A DNA stretch of 64,000 nt from Streptomyces sp. A012304 (GCF_026008495.1 NZ_BQUN01000228.1:42808-106807); one strand, 5' to 3'. Positions 26,159-35,724 are shown, counted from the stretch's first letter. Numbers and translations: made by a program. Notes: generated from the sequence alone by a model not told the origin.

Positions 26159-27217
26159 TCAGGCTGCGGCCGGTCCGGCCGGCGGGGCGAGTTCCCTGCG
26201 GATGACGGGGGCGATCTCGGTGGCGAGAAGCTCGATCGAGTCATGGACCATCCCGGCGGGCATACCGCCGAAATCGACCTGGCCCATGAAACGGTCGATG
26301 CCGAGCACTTCGCGTTCGGCGAGGATCTTGTCGATGATCTCCTGGGGACTGCCGACCATCAGCGCGCCGAACGGCACCGCTGCGGCGTCGAATTGGGCGC
26401 GTCCGATGTGAAAGCCGCGTCCGGTGGGTGGCCTGGGGCGGACGTATTCCGTGTAGAAGGGGAAGACGTCGTCGCGTGCGCCCTGGGAGGTGCGGCCGAC
26501 GTAGAAGTGGCCGGATCTGCCGAGTCGCAGCCGGTCGGCGGGGTGGCCGGCCGCTGTGCCGACCGCACGGTAGTGCTCGACGAGGGGGCGGACACTTCGG
26601 ATGTCCCCGCCGATGAGGCCGAGCGCCATGGGCAGGCCGAGGCGTCCGGCGCGTTCCACGCTGGAGGGGGTGCCGCCCACGCCGAGCCACAGCGGCAGCT
26701 GCGGCTGCTGGGGCGGAGGCTGGACGGACAGGCCGTCCATGGCCGGGCGGAACCGCCCGCGCCAGGTGACGTGTTCGGGGTTCTCACGGATGGTGAGCAG
26801 CAGCCGCAGCTTCTCCGTGAACACGTCGTCGTAGTCCTCGAGGTCCACGCCGAACAGGCGGAACGCCTCGACGAACGCGCTGCGCCCGGCGATGATCTCG
26901 GTGCGGCCGTCGCTGATCAGGTCGAGGGAGGCGAAGTCCTGGTGCAGCCGGACCGGATCGGCGGTGGAGAGCACCGACACGGCACTGGCCAGCCGGATAC
27001 GGCTGGTGGTCTGGGCGATCGCGGCCAGCGGGACGGCGGGGTTGGCGACAGCGAAGTCCCAGCTGTGGTGCTCGCCGAGACCGAAGACGTCCAGGCCGGC
27101 CTGGTCGGCGGCGATGGCGTAGGAGATGATCTCGCGAGTGCGGCGCCCCGGGTCGTGCAGTTTTCCTGTGGCGGGGTCGGTCTGCAGGTCGGACAGGGAG
27201 ATGATGCCCAGTTCCAC
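26159..27217 (-). CDS. LLM-class flavin-dependent oxidoreductase
   Basis: Luciferase-like monooxygenase, 352 aa, expected to use FMNH2 or F420. The TIM-barrel elements are seen (GIISLSDLQT at the start, GLGEHHSWDFAVANP, RLASAVSVLSTADPVRLHQDFA, LPLWLGVGGTPSSVERAGRLG). GTG 27217 follows GGAGA. It is the last gene of a minus run with DoxX-like, SDR and MDR genes, facing a TetR regulator. Substrate unknown. Confidence 0.9.
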   Translation of the reverse strand: MELGIISLSDLQTDPATGKLHDPGRRTREIISYAIAADQAGLDVFGLGEHHSWDFAVANPAVPLAAIAQTTSRIRLASAVSVLSTADPVRLHQDFASLDLISDGRTEIIAGRSAFVEAFRLFGVDLEDYDDVFTEKLRLLLTIRENPEHVTWRGRFRPAMDGLSVQPPPQQPQLPLWLGVGGTPSSVERAGRLGLPMALGLIGGDIRSVRPLVEHYRAVGTAAGHPADRLRLGRSGHFYVGRTSQGARDDVFPFYTEYVRPRPPTGRGFHIGRAQFDAAAVPFGALMVGSPQEIIDKILAEREVLGIDRFMGQVDFGGMPAGMVHDSIELLATEIAPVIRRELAPPAGPAAA

Positions 27218-27311
27218 GGTCGTCTCCGGTAGGCGGACAGGGGTTGAGAGGGAGCGGCCCGACCGGCGTGGTCGCGGACCGGGCCGCTGTGAAGGGGCGG
27301 GGGCCGGGTGG

Positions 27312-27683
27312 TCAGAAGGAGTGGGGCCCGAACCGGCCCCACATGATGACCGCGGCGACGATGAGCAGGATCGCGTTGAACCCGATGGCCTGCGGCTCCT
27401 TGCGGCGGGCGTGGAGGCCCATGGCCAGGACCATGATCACAGCCAGGCCGGTGGCGGCCAGCGGGGTGAGCACCGTGGCGATGTCGAAAGCACCCGGCAG
27501 GATCAGCCCGAGGCCGCCGGCGAGTTCGGCGACGCCGATCAGACGCACCACGGGTGTCGAGACGTCACTGACCCACGGCAGCTGGGATATGAGCTTTTCG
27601 CGGGGCTGGGTGGCCTTGGTGATGCCGGCGGCCACGAACAGCGCGGCGAGGACGCCCTGCAGGATCCACAGGAACACGTTCAT
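27312..27683 (-). CDS. DoxX-like integral membrane protein
   Basis: 123 aa with four hydrophobic segments and the DoxX features GITKATQP and GVAELAGGLGLILPG. DoxX proteins are linked to quinone or thiol redox chemistry, but many in this group have no proven role. It lies between the SDR and LLM genes on the same strand (gaps of 111 and 94 bp), so it may belong to the TetR-controlled redox module. Confidence 0.85.
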   Translation of the reverse strand: MNVFLWILQGVLAALFVAAGITKATQPREKLISQLPWVSDVSTPVVRLIGVAELAGGLGLILPGAFDIATVLTPLAATGLAVIMVLAMGLHARRKEPQAIGFNAILLIVAAVIMWGRFGPHSF

Positions 27684-27794
27684 CGGAGCGGAGACCTTCT
27701 TCTTAGGTCGCGCCGCGGTGGGGATCGCCGCGGCGGATGAGGATGGAGCGGATCAAGGTTCAACAAAGATTCAACGGGGGAGAGCTGGGAGGCG

Positions 27795-28478
27795 TCAGAC
27801 GGTGAAGACGCGCTCGGCTTCGTCGCGCTGGGTGTGCAGGTCCCAGTAGAGAGGGGCGATGTCCTCGGCCTCGGCGGTCGGGATTTCGGGAGGGCCGCCC
27901 GCGCCGATCCACACGCCGATGGCGACGTGCGCGGCCTGGATACCGGTGCCGGCCAGCTCCTTGTGCAGGTTGAGCACCCAGTTGCGCAGTGCCGCCTGGG
28001 CGGGGTTGACGTTGCCGAGCATCGGGATGGGGTCGACCGAGCCGGCGCCGTTGGTGAAGAGCAGGGTGCCCGCGCCGGCCTCACGCATCGCGGGCAGGAC
28101 GGCCTGGGTGGCGGTGATGGCGCTGTGGAGCAGGAAGTCGATCCATCCCTGCACATCGGAGGGGCTGGTCTGGGACGGGGAGGTGAGGGTCATGGAGCTT
28201 ATGGAGCCGTTGCCCGGAGAGGGGGAGTGCTCCAGGACGTCGATGCCGCCGAAGCGGGTGGCGGCGTCCTTGAGGGCTTGGGTCAGAGCGTCGTGGTCGC
28301 GCACGTCCGCCGGGAACGCGGCGGCGGTGATGCCCTCGGCGGTGAGCCGGGCGACGAGGCCGTCGAGCTTGGCGCGGTTGCGGGCGATGAGAGCGACGTC
28401 GTAGCCGCGGGAGCCGAAGGTGCGGGCGATGGCGAGGCCCATGCCGGGGCCGGCTCCGACGATGGCGATGCTGGGCAT
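27795..28478 (-). CDS. SDR-fold protein lacking the usual Tyr-Lys pair
   Basis: Short-chain dehydrogenase fold, 227 aa. The nucleotide-binding glycine motif (GAGPGMG) is present, and LLFTNGAGS holds a possible Ser. Where YxxxK should stand, before AALRNWV, the sequence reads NVNPAQ, so both catalytic Tyr and Lys are missing. It may be non-catalytic, or use other residues, as in some atypical SDRs of actinomycetes. ATG 28478 follows AAAGGA. Neighbours are an MDR and a DoxX-like gene. Confidence 0.82.
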   Translation of the reverse strand: MPSIAIVGAGPGMGLAIARTFGSRGYDVALIARNRAKLDGLVARLTAEGITAAAFPADVRDHDALTQALKDAATRFGGIDVLEHSPSPGNGSISSMTLTSPSQTSPSDVQGWIDFLLHSAITATQAVLPAMREAGAGTLLFTNGAGSVDPIPMLGNVNPAQAALRNWVLNLHKELAGTGIQAAHVAIGVWIGAGGPPEIPTAEAEDIAPLYWDLHTQRDEAERVFTV

Positions 28479-28522
28479 GGTGAAGTCCTTTCGTGGGGGA
28501 AGCGTCTGGGGTACGGAGTGGG

Positions 28523-29467
28523 TCAGGCGACGGTGATGGCGATCTTGCCGACGGTGCCGGCGCCGAACGCGGCGAATGCCTCGGGGGCACGCTCGAGGTC
28601 GAACTCTGAGTTCACCGGCACCTTGAGGGCGCCGGAGGCGACGTGCCCGGCGAGGGTGGACAGGGTGTCGGCGGTCGGGTTGGACTGGATCATGGCGGTC
28701 CGCAGCTTGCGGTCCTCCGAGGCCTCGGGGACTGGGGCGAGGGTGAGGGCGGAGGCGACGGCGCCGCCGTCGCGGGTGAGCGCGGTGAGCTCGGCCAGGT
28801 CGCCGGCGAGGTGCAGCACCGCGTCCACGCCGTCCGGGGCGATCGCCCGAACCTGCGCGGTCATGTCCTGGGTGTAGTCGATGACGGTCACCTCGGCGTC
28901 GGTCAGCGCTGAGACGAAGCCGCTCTCGGAACCCGGCTTGGCCGTGGCGATCACCCTCGCGCCCCGGGCCGCGGCCAGCTGCACGGCGATGGCACCCACG
29001 CCGCCGGTGGCACCGGAGATCAGCACCGTGCTGCCCTCCAGCGGGCCGAGCAGGGCGAGACCGTCGAAGGCGGCGGTGCCCGCCAGCCCGAGCGCGCCGG
29101 CGTCACGCACCAAGACCCCGTCGGGTCGGTGGGTGATGCCGATGGCAGCGGGAACCGCGACGTACTGCGCCATCGCACCGGCACCCAGGTACGCCTTGGC
29201 GTCCACGCCGAACACGGCGTCGCCGACCGCGAAACCCTCGACACCCTCACCGACCGCCTCGACGGTGCCGGCGAAGTCCTTGCCGAGGATCAGCGGGAAA
29301 CGGTGCTCCATCATGCCCTGCAGGTATCCGGCCACCGTGCCCAGGTCGAACCCGTTCACCGAGGACGCGGCCACCTTCACCAGCACCTCACCGGCCTCCG
29401 GGCGGGGCACCTCCACCTCGGTCACCTCGGGGCTGCCGGGTATCTGCGCCAATATCACAGCGCGCAT
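28523..29467 (-). CDS. MDR-family quinone/zinc-independent oxidoreductase
   Basis: NADPH-dependent oxidoreductase of the quinone-reductase branch, 314 aa. A GroES-like N-terminal domain (AASSVNGFDLGTV, LGKDFAGTVEAVGEGV) is followed by a Rossmann domain with SGATGGVGAIAVQLAAARGA; zinc-binding Cys residues are absent. AAGGAG sits 9 bases before ATG 29467, preferred over ATG 29473. It is the first gene of the minus run controlled by the divergent TetR gene. Confidence 0.92.
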   Translation of the reverse strand: MRAVILAQIPGSPEVTEVEVPRPEAGEVLVKVAASSVNGFDLGTVAGYLQGMMEHRFPLILGKDFAGTVEAVGEGVEGFAVGDAVFGVDAKAYLGAGAMAQYVAVPAAIGITHRPDGVLVRDAGALGLAGTAAFDGLALLGPLEGSTVLISGATGGVGAIAVQLAAARGARVIATAKPGSESGFVSALTDAEVTVIDYTQDMTAQVRAIAPDGVDAVLHLAGDLAELTALTRDGGAVASALTLAPVPEASEDRKLRTAMIQSNPTADTLSTLAGHVASGALKVPVNSEFDLERAPEAFAAFGAGTVGKIAITVA

Positions 29468-29511
29468 GATCATCAACTCCTTGACACGGGTATCGCTCGA
29501 TTCAGAAAGGG

Positions 29512-29548
29512 CTATCCGATTCGCGATCCGGAATGACCTATCCGGTTC
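29512..29548. promoter_or_regulatory. Direct-repeat region between MDR and TetR genes
   Basis: CTATCCGATTC (29512) and CTATCCGGTTC (29538) repeat at a 26-bp distance, with a related TTCCGATTCGG at about 29585. The spacing near multiples of the helix turn suits a TetR-family repressor that controls both divergent genes. Confidence 0.5.
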
Positions 29549-29610
29549 CGCGGTGCCCACGATAACACTGAAAATGGATTGGGCGTTCCGATTCGGTTAG
29601 ACTGAGTGTC

Positions 29611-30309
29611 ATGAACCTTGGCGCCCAATCCAGCGATGACCCCGCCGCACAGCCTCTGCGCAGCGATGCCGAGCGCAACCGCGCGCGGATCGTCGCCGCC
29701 GCGCGCACGGTGTTCAGGCGTGACGGCCTGAATGCCTCCATGGCTTCCGTGGCCCGCGAGGCGGGGGTGGGCATCGCCACCCTGTTCCGCCGTTTCCCGA
29801 CGAAGGAGGACCTGGTCGCCGCGGTCTTCGCCGACCGTATGGACGCCTACGTCGACGCGGTCGGCGTCGCCCTCGACGACCCCGATCCCTGGCGCGGTCT
29901 CGCGGGGTTCGTCGAAACCGCCTGCGCGATGCAGGCCGCCGATTACGGCTTCGCCGACGTGCTGACCATGACCTTCCCCACAGCCAAGGCTCTGGAGGGG
30001 CGCCGAGACCAGGCGTACGAGGGCGTCGTCCAGCTCATCGGCCGCGCCAAGGCCGCCGGACGTCTGCGTGAGGACTTCAGCCCCGAGGACCTGGTGCTGG
30101 TGCACATGGCCATTGCCGGCGTCGTCAACGCCACCGGCGACGCCGCTCCCGACGCCTGGAAACGCGTCGTCGCCCTGATGCTCCAGTCCTTCGAGGCCCC
30201 CGCCCGCGGCCCCCTGCCCGACCCGCCCGAGCCCCGCGCCTTCTACAAAGCCATGCTCCGTGCCAGTCAGGCGTGCTCTGCCTCGCCGGAACCCGGGAAG
30301 AAGGACTGA
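29611..30309 (+). CDS. TetR-family regulator
   Basis: 232 aa. An N-terminal helix-turn-helix (RIVAAARTVFRRDGLNASMASVAREAGVGIATLFRRFPTKEDL is the family pattern in shortened form: AREAGVGIATLFRRFPTKE) precedes a helical ligand domain. It is divergent from the MDR gene and probably represses the redox module and itself. ATG 29611 has no good ribosome site, but TTAGACT lies 9-15 bases upstream, so a leaderless transcript is possible. It resembles the TetR protein encoded at 37662-38366. Confidence 0.88.
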   Translation: MNLGAQSSDDPAAQPLRSDAERNRARIVAAARTVFRRDGLNASMASVAREAGVGIATLFRRFPTKEDLVAAVFADRMDAYVDAVGVALDDPDPWRGLAGFVETACAMQAADYGFADVLTMTFPTAKALEGRRDQAYEGVVQLIGRAKAAGRLREDFSPEDLVLVHMAIAGVVNATGDAAPDAWKRVVALMLQSFEAPARGPLPDPPEPRAFYKAMLRASQACSASPEPGKKD

Positions 30310-30598
30310 AAGGTCACGTGCGCCCGGATGCGCATCAGCGGCTCGGCCCGGTGGCCGGCACCGTCGGTCCAAGGCGCCCAGGCCGACAGCCAACGCATCT
30401 ATCAAGCTCACGGGATGACTGGCAGCGCAGGTACGACTGATCTTCCGGGAGGGTGATGACGTCGCCCGCCGGCCTCGCGCTGCTCGGTTACCGCTTGAGC
30501 TGAGCCAGCAGCTGTCTTGCTCTGATGTCAGGGCCTCTCGCTGGGATACCGCAGCATCGCCTGCTCGGGAGCACGGGCCGTGACGATACGGCTGGATC
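30310..30598. other. Intergenic region, no gene seen
   Basis: This lies between the TetR stop and the small hairpin-controlled reading frame. Codon bias is weak in all frames; no repeat or hairpin stands out. Confidence 0.4.
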
Positions 30599-30628
30599 GG
30601 CTCCCCTCGCTACGAGGAAAGGGGAGCC
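30599..30628 (+). promoter_or_regulatory. Hairpin that masks a strong ribosome-binding site
   Basis: GGCTCCCCT (30599-30607) pairs exactly with AGGGGAGCC (30620-30628) over a 12-base loop. The right arm contains AGGGGAG, a near-ideal ribosome site 6 bases before ATG 30633. In RNA the site would be closed, which suggests control of translation, or it may be the terminator of an older gene. Confidence 0.5.
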
Positions 30629-30632
30629 AGGC

Positions 30633-30704
30633 ATGGAGAACAACAGTCAGACCGAAACGGTCCCACTGGTGGCGATGCTCATTGCGCGTGCCGCCGTGAA
30701 CTGA
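30633..30704 (+). CDS. Possible 23-aa peptide behind the RBS-masking hairpin
   Basis: A 24-codon frame (MENNSQTETVPLVAMLIARAAVN) with excellent ribosome-site spacing. The N-terminal half is polar, the C-terminal half hydrophobic. It could be a leader peptide, a small toxin-like or membrane peptide, or chance. It stands just upstream of the Tn3 transposase remnant. Confidence 0.3.
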   Translation: MENNSQTETVPLVAMLIARAAVN

Positions 30705-30837
30705 GGCTGATCTGGAAACGCATGTACGCGGCGGTTTCCACTTCCGTACAGGTCATTCGTACATGCGTGGGTGCCTCTTTGTCGGGCGTGGTGCGCGTGC
30801 GGGGCGCAGCCGTAGGGGGTGTTCTGGAGGTGCGCCC

Positions 30838-32668
30838 GTGGACTATGACAGCGGCTGCCGACGGCAGGCCCGTGGGACGGAGGGCATCCTCTTCAAGTTG
30901 GCGACGACCGCGGTCGACAAGCTTGACGAGGTTGGGCGCCGGGCTCCGTTCCCGGTGGTCGGGGAGAAGACGCTGCGCGAGCTGGTGGCTGAGGCGAAGA
31001 CGAACGAGAAGGTCTTAAAGGCCAAGGTCCACACCACCCTGCGCTCCTCGTACAGCTCGTACTACCGGCAGATGCTGCCTCCGCTGCTGAACACGCTGGG
31101 CTTCAGGTGCAACAACACCGCCTACCGGCCGGTGATGGACGCGATGAAGCTACTGAAGAAATACGCCGATGTCGACGGCGAGGCCCGCTTCTGCGACGCC
31201 GGCGACGAAGTGCCCTTGGACGGCGTGGCGCGCAAGGACTGGCGCGAGGCGGTCGTTGACGACAAGGACAAGGTCGAGCGCATCCCCTATGAGCTGTGCG
31301 TTCTGGTCGCGCTGCGGGACGCCGTGCGGCGCCGCGAGATCCACGTCGAGGGCGCCGCGCGCTGGCGTAACCCGGAGGACGACCTGCCCGGCGACTTCGA
31401 GGCCATTCGTGCCGTGCACCACGCCGCGATCCGGCAGCCGCTGAACCCGAGGGCGTTCATCGCGGACCTGAGGAAGCGCATGGCCGCGGGCCTGGACCAG
31501 CTGTCCCGCGCGCTCGCGGACGGCTCGGCAGGCGGGGTGAAGGTCACCACCCGCAAGGGCGAGCCGTGGATCACGGTTCCGAAGCTGGAGCCGGTGGCCG
31601 AGCCCACCGGCCTGGCGGTCCTCAAAGAGGAGGTCGCACGCCGCTGGGGCGTCCTCGACCTCCTGGACGGGCTGAAGAACGCCGACTTTCTGACCGGCTT
31701 CACCGAGGAGTTCTCCTCAGTGGCCGCGGACGAGCGCATCGAGCGTGACGTCCTCCAGCGCCGTCTGCTGCTGGCCCTCTTCGCTCTGGGCACGAACATG
31801 GGTATCCGGGCGATCGTGGCGACCGGCGAGCACGGCGAGAGCGAGGCTGCGCTGTGGCACGTGCGCCGGCACTTCATCACCGTCGGCAATCTCCGGGCCG
31901 CCGTCACCAGGCTGGTGAACGCCACCTTCGCCGCCCGCGACACCGCATGGTGGTGGGGCGGCGGCACCGCGTGCGCGTCGGACTCGAAGAAGTTCGGGTC
32001 CTGGCCCTCGAACTTCATGACCGAGTACCACGCCCGCTATGGCGGCAACGGCGTGATGATCTACTGGCACGTCGAGCGGAAGAACGTCTGCGTCTACTCC
32101 CAGCTCAAGAGCTGCTCGTCGTGCGAGGTGGCGGCAATGATCGGGGGCTTGCTGCGGCACTGCAGCGACGCCGAGATCGAGTCGAACCACGTCGACACCC
32201 ACGGCGCCTCGGTCGTCGGTTCGCCTTCACCGAACTGCTGAACTACCGCCTGCTGCCGAGGCTGAAGAACATCGGCAGCATCCGCCTGTACGCCCGGACG
32301 ACACCCCGCCCGGCTGGCCGGCGCTCGGCGCCTCGCCGACGAGGCCGATCCGCTGGGAGCTGATCGAGCAGCAGTACGACCAGATGGTGAAGTACGCGAC
32401 TGCGCTCCGGCTCGGAACGGCGGAGGCGGAGCAGGTGCTGCGGCGCTTCACCCGCGGCGGCCCCAAGCACCCCACCTACCAGGCACTCGAAGAACTCGGC
32501 CGGGCCGTGCGCACGATCTTTGCCTGCGACTATCTGGCCAGTCCCGGCCTGCGCCGCGAGATCCACGGCGGGCTCCAGGTTGTGGAGAACTGGAACAGCG
32601 CGAACACCGTGCTCCACTACGGCAAGGACGGCGCCCTGACCGGCCCGACAAAGAGCACGCCGAGACGT
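30838..32668 (+). pseudogene. Tn3-family transposase, truncated and frameshifted
   Basis: Clear C-terminal half of a TnpA of the DDE Tn3 family, normally about 1000 aa. The segment with first catalytic Asp (ASDSKKFGSW), second Asp (NHVDTHGAS) and Glu (LQVVENWNSANT) is present. The N-terminal part is missing. Single-base losses near 32219 and 32293, and more near 32655, break the frame; beyond ETS (about 32668) the sequence no longer resembles TnpA. It cannot encode an active transposase. It marks past insertion and later decay within the accessory mosaic. No terminal inverted repeats were found by eye. Confidence 0.9.
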
Positions 32669-32849
32669 CGAACCGCGCCCCGCCCTCGCACACCGACGCA
32701 TCAGGCCGCCCGATCAACCTCGAAGTCACGCTGAGGGACTTCCAGGGCCCGGCCGACTTGGGAACCATCGGCAAGCCACCCCCGGCTGATCGGAATGTCC
32801 GGGAGTGGCCAGGCGGCAGCCGCGTTCTGTTGCATGGCCGACGGTGTGC

Positions 32850-33491
32850 CTACTTGTCGGTTATGAACGGTGCGCGGCCGATCTGGGAGGAGTCGGTGAG
32901 CTGCTGGAGGAAGTACGCGGCGGCGTTGGCCCGAGAGAGGCGCAGTCCTCCCTTGTCGCCGACCTTGCGGACGTTGATGGAGGCGGTCTTCGGGCCGTTG
33001 GAGAGCCAGGGGATACGGACGATGGTCCACTTCAGTCCGGACTCGCGCACGATGTGGCCGATGGTCACGATGGTGTTGTACGCGTCCGGCGCGAACTTCT
33101 TCACGGCGGTGGCTGTGAGGCCGACCTTGAACTCCTTGCTGTCGGCCGGGTCGGGGATGCTGGGCGTGCCCAGCGCCACCAGCCGCTCGACGCCGTGTTC
33201 GTGCATGGCCGCGACGATGTGGCGGTAGCCGGTGACCAGCGGCGGGGCGTCGGCCTTTTTGGTGGTCGGGCCGAGTGTGCTGAGGACGGCGTCGCTGCCG
33301 CGTACCGCCTCGGTGATGGCTGCGGCGTCGTCGAGCTGTCCCTGGACGGCGGTGAGCCGCTCGTGCGTGGGCAGTTTCGAGGGGGTGCGGGCGTAGGCGG
33401 TGACCTCGTGGTCCTCGGCCAGGGCCTGGTTGATCAGGAGCAGGCCGGTGGGGCCGGTTCCGCCAAAGACGGTGACGCGCATGGGGTTCAT
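32850..33491 (-). CDS. NAD(P)H-binding epimerase-like reductase (NmrA/BVR-B group)
   Basis: 213 aa with Rossmann motif VFGGTGPTGLLL at the start and AVLSTLGPTTK later; the fold is of the atypical short-chain group that lacks a firm YxxxK. Likely a redox sensor or reductase. ATG 33491 overlaps the MFS stop (ATGA), and a second ATG at 33482 is possible. It is co-transcribed with the exporter gene upstream. Confidence 0.87.
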   Translation of the reverse strand: MNPMRVTVFGGTGPTGLLLINQALAEDHEVTAYARTPSKLPTHERLTAVQGQLDDAAAITEAVRGSDAVLSTLGPTTKKADAPPLVTGYRHIVAAMHEHGVERLVALGTPSIPDPADSKEFKVGLTATAVKKFAPDAYNTIVTIGHIVRESGLKWTIVRIPWLSNGPKTASINVRKVGDKGGLRLSRANAAAYFLQQLTDSSQIGRAPFITDK

Positions 33492-35038
33492 TCCTTCGCA
33501 GCGTGGAGAGGTTGGTTCGGAGGCTCGGTGGTGTTGACCGCGTGACGTGCCAGTGCGGCGGTGCCGCCCGGGACCGCGGACGGCGTCGCGGACTCGGATG
33601 CCGTATCCGCCGTGGCGGTGGCGCGCCGGTGGCGCGGGATGAAGGAGGCCAGGGCGAAGGCGAGGAGGCCGGCGCCGACGCCGACGGCCATGACCGTCTT
33701 GAAGCCGTTCTCCGACGGCAGGGCGACGGAGCCGAAGTTCGTGGTCATCTGGGAGAGGATCACGGCGGCGACGGCACTGGCGAACGACGTACCGATGGCA
33801 CGCATGAGGGTGTTGAGACTGTTCGCGGCACCCGTCTCGGATGCGGGCACGGCGCCCATGACCAGAGCCGGCATGGCGCCGAAGGTGAAGCCGACGCCGG
33901 CGCCGATGATGCAGGACACCAGCACGAAGTGCCAGACCGCGTTCATGAGCACAATGTTCAGCCCGTAGCCTGCGGCCACGATCAGAGCGCCGATCATCAG
34001 GGTCGTCTTCGGGCCCCTGGCCCTGGTGACGCGGCCGGACACCGGAGCCGTGGCCATCATCACCAGGCCCATCGGCGCCATGACCAGGCCCGCGGTGAGC
34101 AGCGACTTGCCCAGGCCGTAACCGGTCGCCGCGGGCAGCTGCAGGAACTGCGGCACTATCAGTATTGTCATGTACAGGCTAAACCCGACGGTGAGGGAGG
34201 CGACGTTGGTGAACAGCACCTGGCGGCGTGCGCTGGTGCGCAGGTCCACCAGCGGCTCCTTGACGCGCAGCTCGAACAGACCCCACAACAGCAGCACCAC
34301 GACGGCCGCGGCGAACAGGCCGAGGGTGGTGCCGCTGGTCCAGCCCCAGCCGGCACCCTTGGAAACGGCGAGGAGCAGGCAGACCAGGCCGGCCGCCATG
34401 CCGATGGCTCCGACGAGGTCGAAGCGTCCGCCGGAACGCACCTTCGACTCCGGTACGAACACCAGCACCAGGACGGCGGCGAGGGCGCCTGCGGCGCCCG
34501 AGGCCCAGAACAGCGTGTGCCAGTCGAAGTTGTCCGCGATGGCCGCGGCGGCGGGCAGGCCGAGGGCAGCGCCCACGCCTTGAGATGCGCTCATCAACGC
34601 GGTGGCGGAGCCGAGTCGCTCCGGGGGCAGTTCGTCGCGCATGATGCTGATGCCGAGCGGGACGACGCCGGCGGCCAGCCCCTGCAGCGCTCGGCCGACG
34701 ACCATCGGGGCCAGTGTGTCGCTGAGGGCGGCGGTGACCGAGCCCGCCACCAGCAGGACCAGGCTGACCAGGAGCATGCGGCGCTTGCCGATCATGTCTC
34801 CGAGTCGGCCCGTCACAGGGGTGGCCACGGCGGCCGCGAGCAGCGTGGCGGTGATGGCCCAGGAACTGTTCGACGGCGAGGCTCCCAGGAACTTCGGAAG
34901 GTCCGGGACGATCGGGATCACCAGGGACTGCATCAGCGAGAACACGATCCCACCGAAGGCCAGGGCCGCCACGACGGCATTGGCCCTCGGTGCTGTGGCC
35001 CTCCCATCGTCACCGGTCCGGGGAAAGGCGTGGGACAT
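33488..35038 (-). CDS. MFS drug/metabolite exporter, DHA2 (14-helix) type
   Basis: 516 aa with about 14 membrane segments; motif A GRLGDMIGKRRML follows helix 2 and motif C-like glycine-rich helices are visible. GGAGG lies 8 bases before ATG 35038. It probably exports a small molecule by proton antiport; the NAD(P)-binding protein coupled behind it suggests a redox-active or toxic substrate. No dedicated regulator is adjacent. Confidence 0.92.
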   Translation of the reverse strand: MSHAFPRTGDDGRATAPRANAVVAALAFGGIVFSLMQSLVIPIVPDLPKFLGASPSNSSWAITATLLAAAVATPVTGRLGDMIGKRRMLLVSLVLLVAGSVTAALSDTLAPMVVGRALQGLAAGVVPLGISIMRDELPPERLGSATALMSASQGVGAALGLPAAAAIADNFDWHTLFWASGAAGALAAVLVLVFVPESKVRSGGRFDLVGAIGMAAGLVCLLLAVSKGAGWGWTSGTTLGLFAAAVVVLLLWGLFELRVKEPLVDLRTSARRQVLFTNVASLTVGFSLYMTILIVPQFLQLPAATGYGLGKSLLTAGLVMAPMGLVMMATAPVSGRVTRARGPKTTLMIGALIVAAGYGLNIVLMNAVWHFVLVSCIIGAGVGFTFGAMPALVMGAVPASETGAANSLNTLMRAIGTSFASAVAAVILSQMTTNFGSVALPSENGFKTVMAVGVGAGLLAFALASFIPRHRRATATADTASESATPSAVPGGTAALARHAVNTTEPPNQPLHAAKE

Positions 35039-35420
35039 GGTCGAGCCTCCGTGAGTACAAGAGGTGCTAGGCGACAGGGGGGTGGTGCGATAGGGAAGCC
35101 TTGCGGCTTTCACGAACGCTCCGGACGTGGTCCCGAGCACGCCGTGGCCTGGTTCGTTGCCGCGCATCCCATCGACACCATGGAGGAGAAGAGGTGCCAG
35201 GAGTCGCTCCACCCCCTCGCGCTCGGCGGGGAGGTGACCGCCGCCTTCGCCGCCGGTGAACCGGATCTGACCGAAGCCGGCGGGCACCCTGGCGCCGCCC
35301 GGCGGGACCGTGCCTTCTCGAGCCCCGCGAGCCGGACATCGTGGGCCGCCGAGCATGCCGCTACGTCGAGAATGTCGAGCTCGCGGCCGATTCGGCTGGT
35401 CTATCGACCCGTGCCGTGTC
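35039..35420. other. Intergenic region, no gene seen
   Basis: The region upstream of the MFS gene should hold its promoter. Plus-strand frames have mixed codon use and no family I recognise. Confidence 0.4.
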
Positions 35421-35724
35421 CTACAGGTCGGTCGGCCAAAGGCCATCGGGGGGAAGCTGACTCCCGCCGTCGACTTCGAGGATCTTGCCGGTTACGGGGG
35501 TGCTCGCACCGTCCAGCGCCGACGTCGCGATCGAGCCCGGCTCGATCGCGTTGACCCGGATCCGGGGTGCCAGGTCCAGCGCGGCAAGGCGCGTGTAGTG
35601 GGAGAGCGCGGCCTTCGCGGTGCCGTAAGCGGCCCAGCCGCGTCCCGCGACACTGGTCGGCCATGTGATTGAAGCGTGCGGTCAGGCCACGGATGGCCAA
35701 CTCGTCGGCGACCCTGTCGGGCAT
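35421..35724 (-). pseudogene. Hybrid of a SnoaL-like start and an SDR tail
   Basis: The first 24 codons (from ATG 35724, with ADELAIRGLTARFNHMAD) resemble the start of a SnoaL/NTF2-like protein. At about 35655 the sequence switches, in another frame, to a good SDR C-terminus: GWAAYGTAKAAL with the catalytic Tyr and Lys, then RIRVNAIEPGSIATS and VTGKILEVDGGSQLP, ending at 35421. A deletion has joined parts of two genes. Confidence 0.75.

Noticed and set aside
30310..30598. A possible RelE/HigB-like toxin after the TetR gene
   Set aside because: Short stretches looked similar, but no frame holds together and there is no antitoxin partner.
33503..35554. 683-codon plus-strand frame opposite the MFS exporter
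   Set aside because: Hydrophilic Gly/His/Arg-rich shadow; the minus frame gives 14 membrane helices and a ribosome site.
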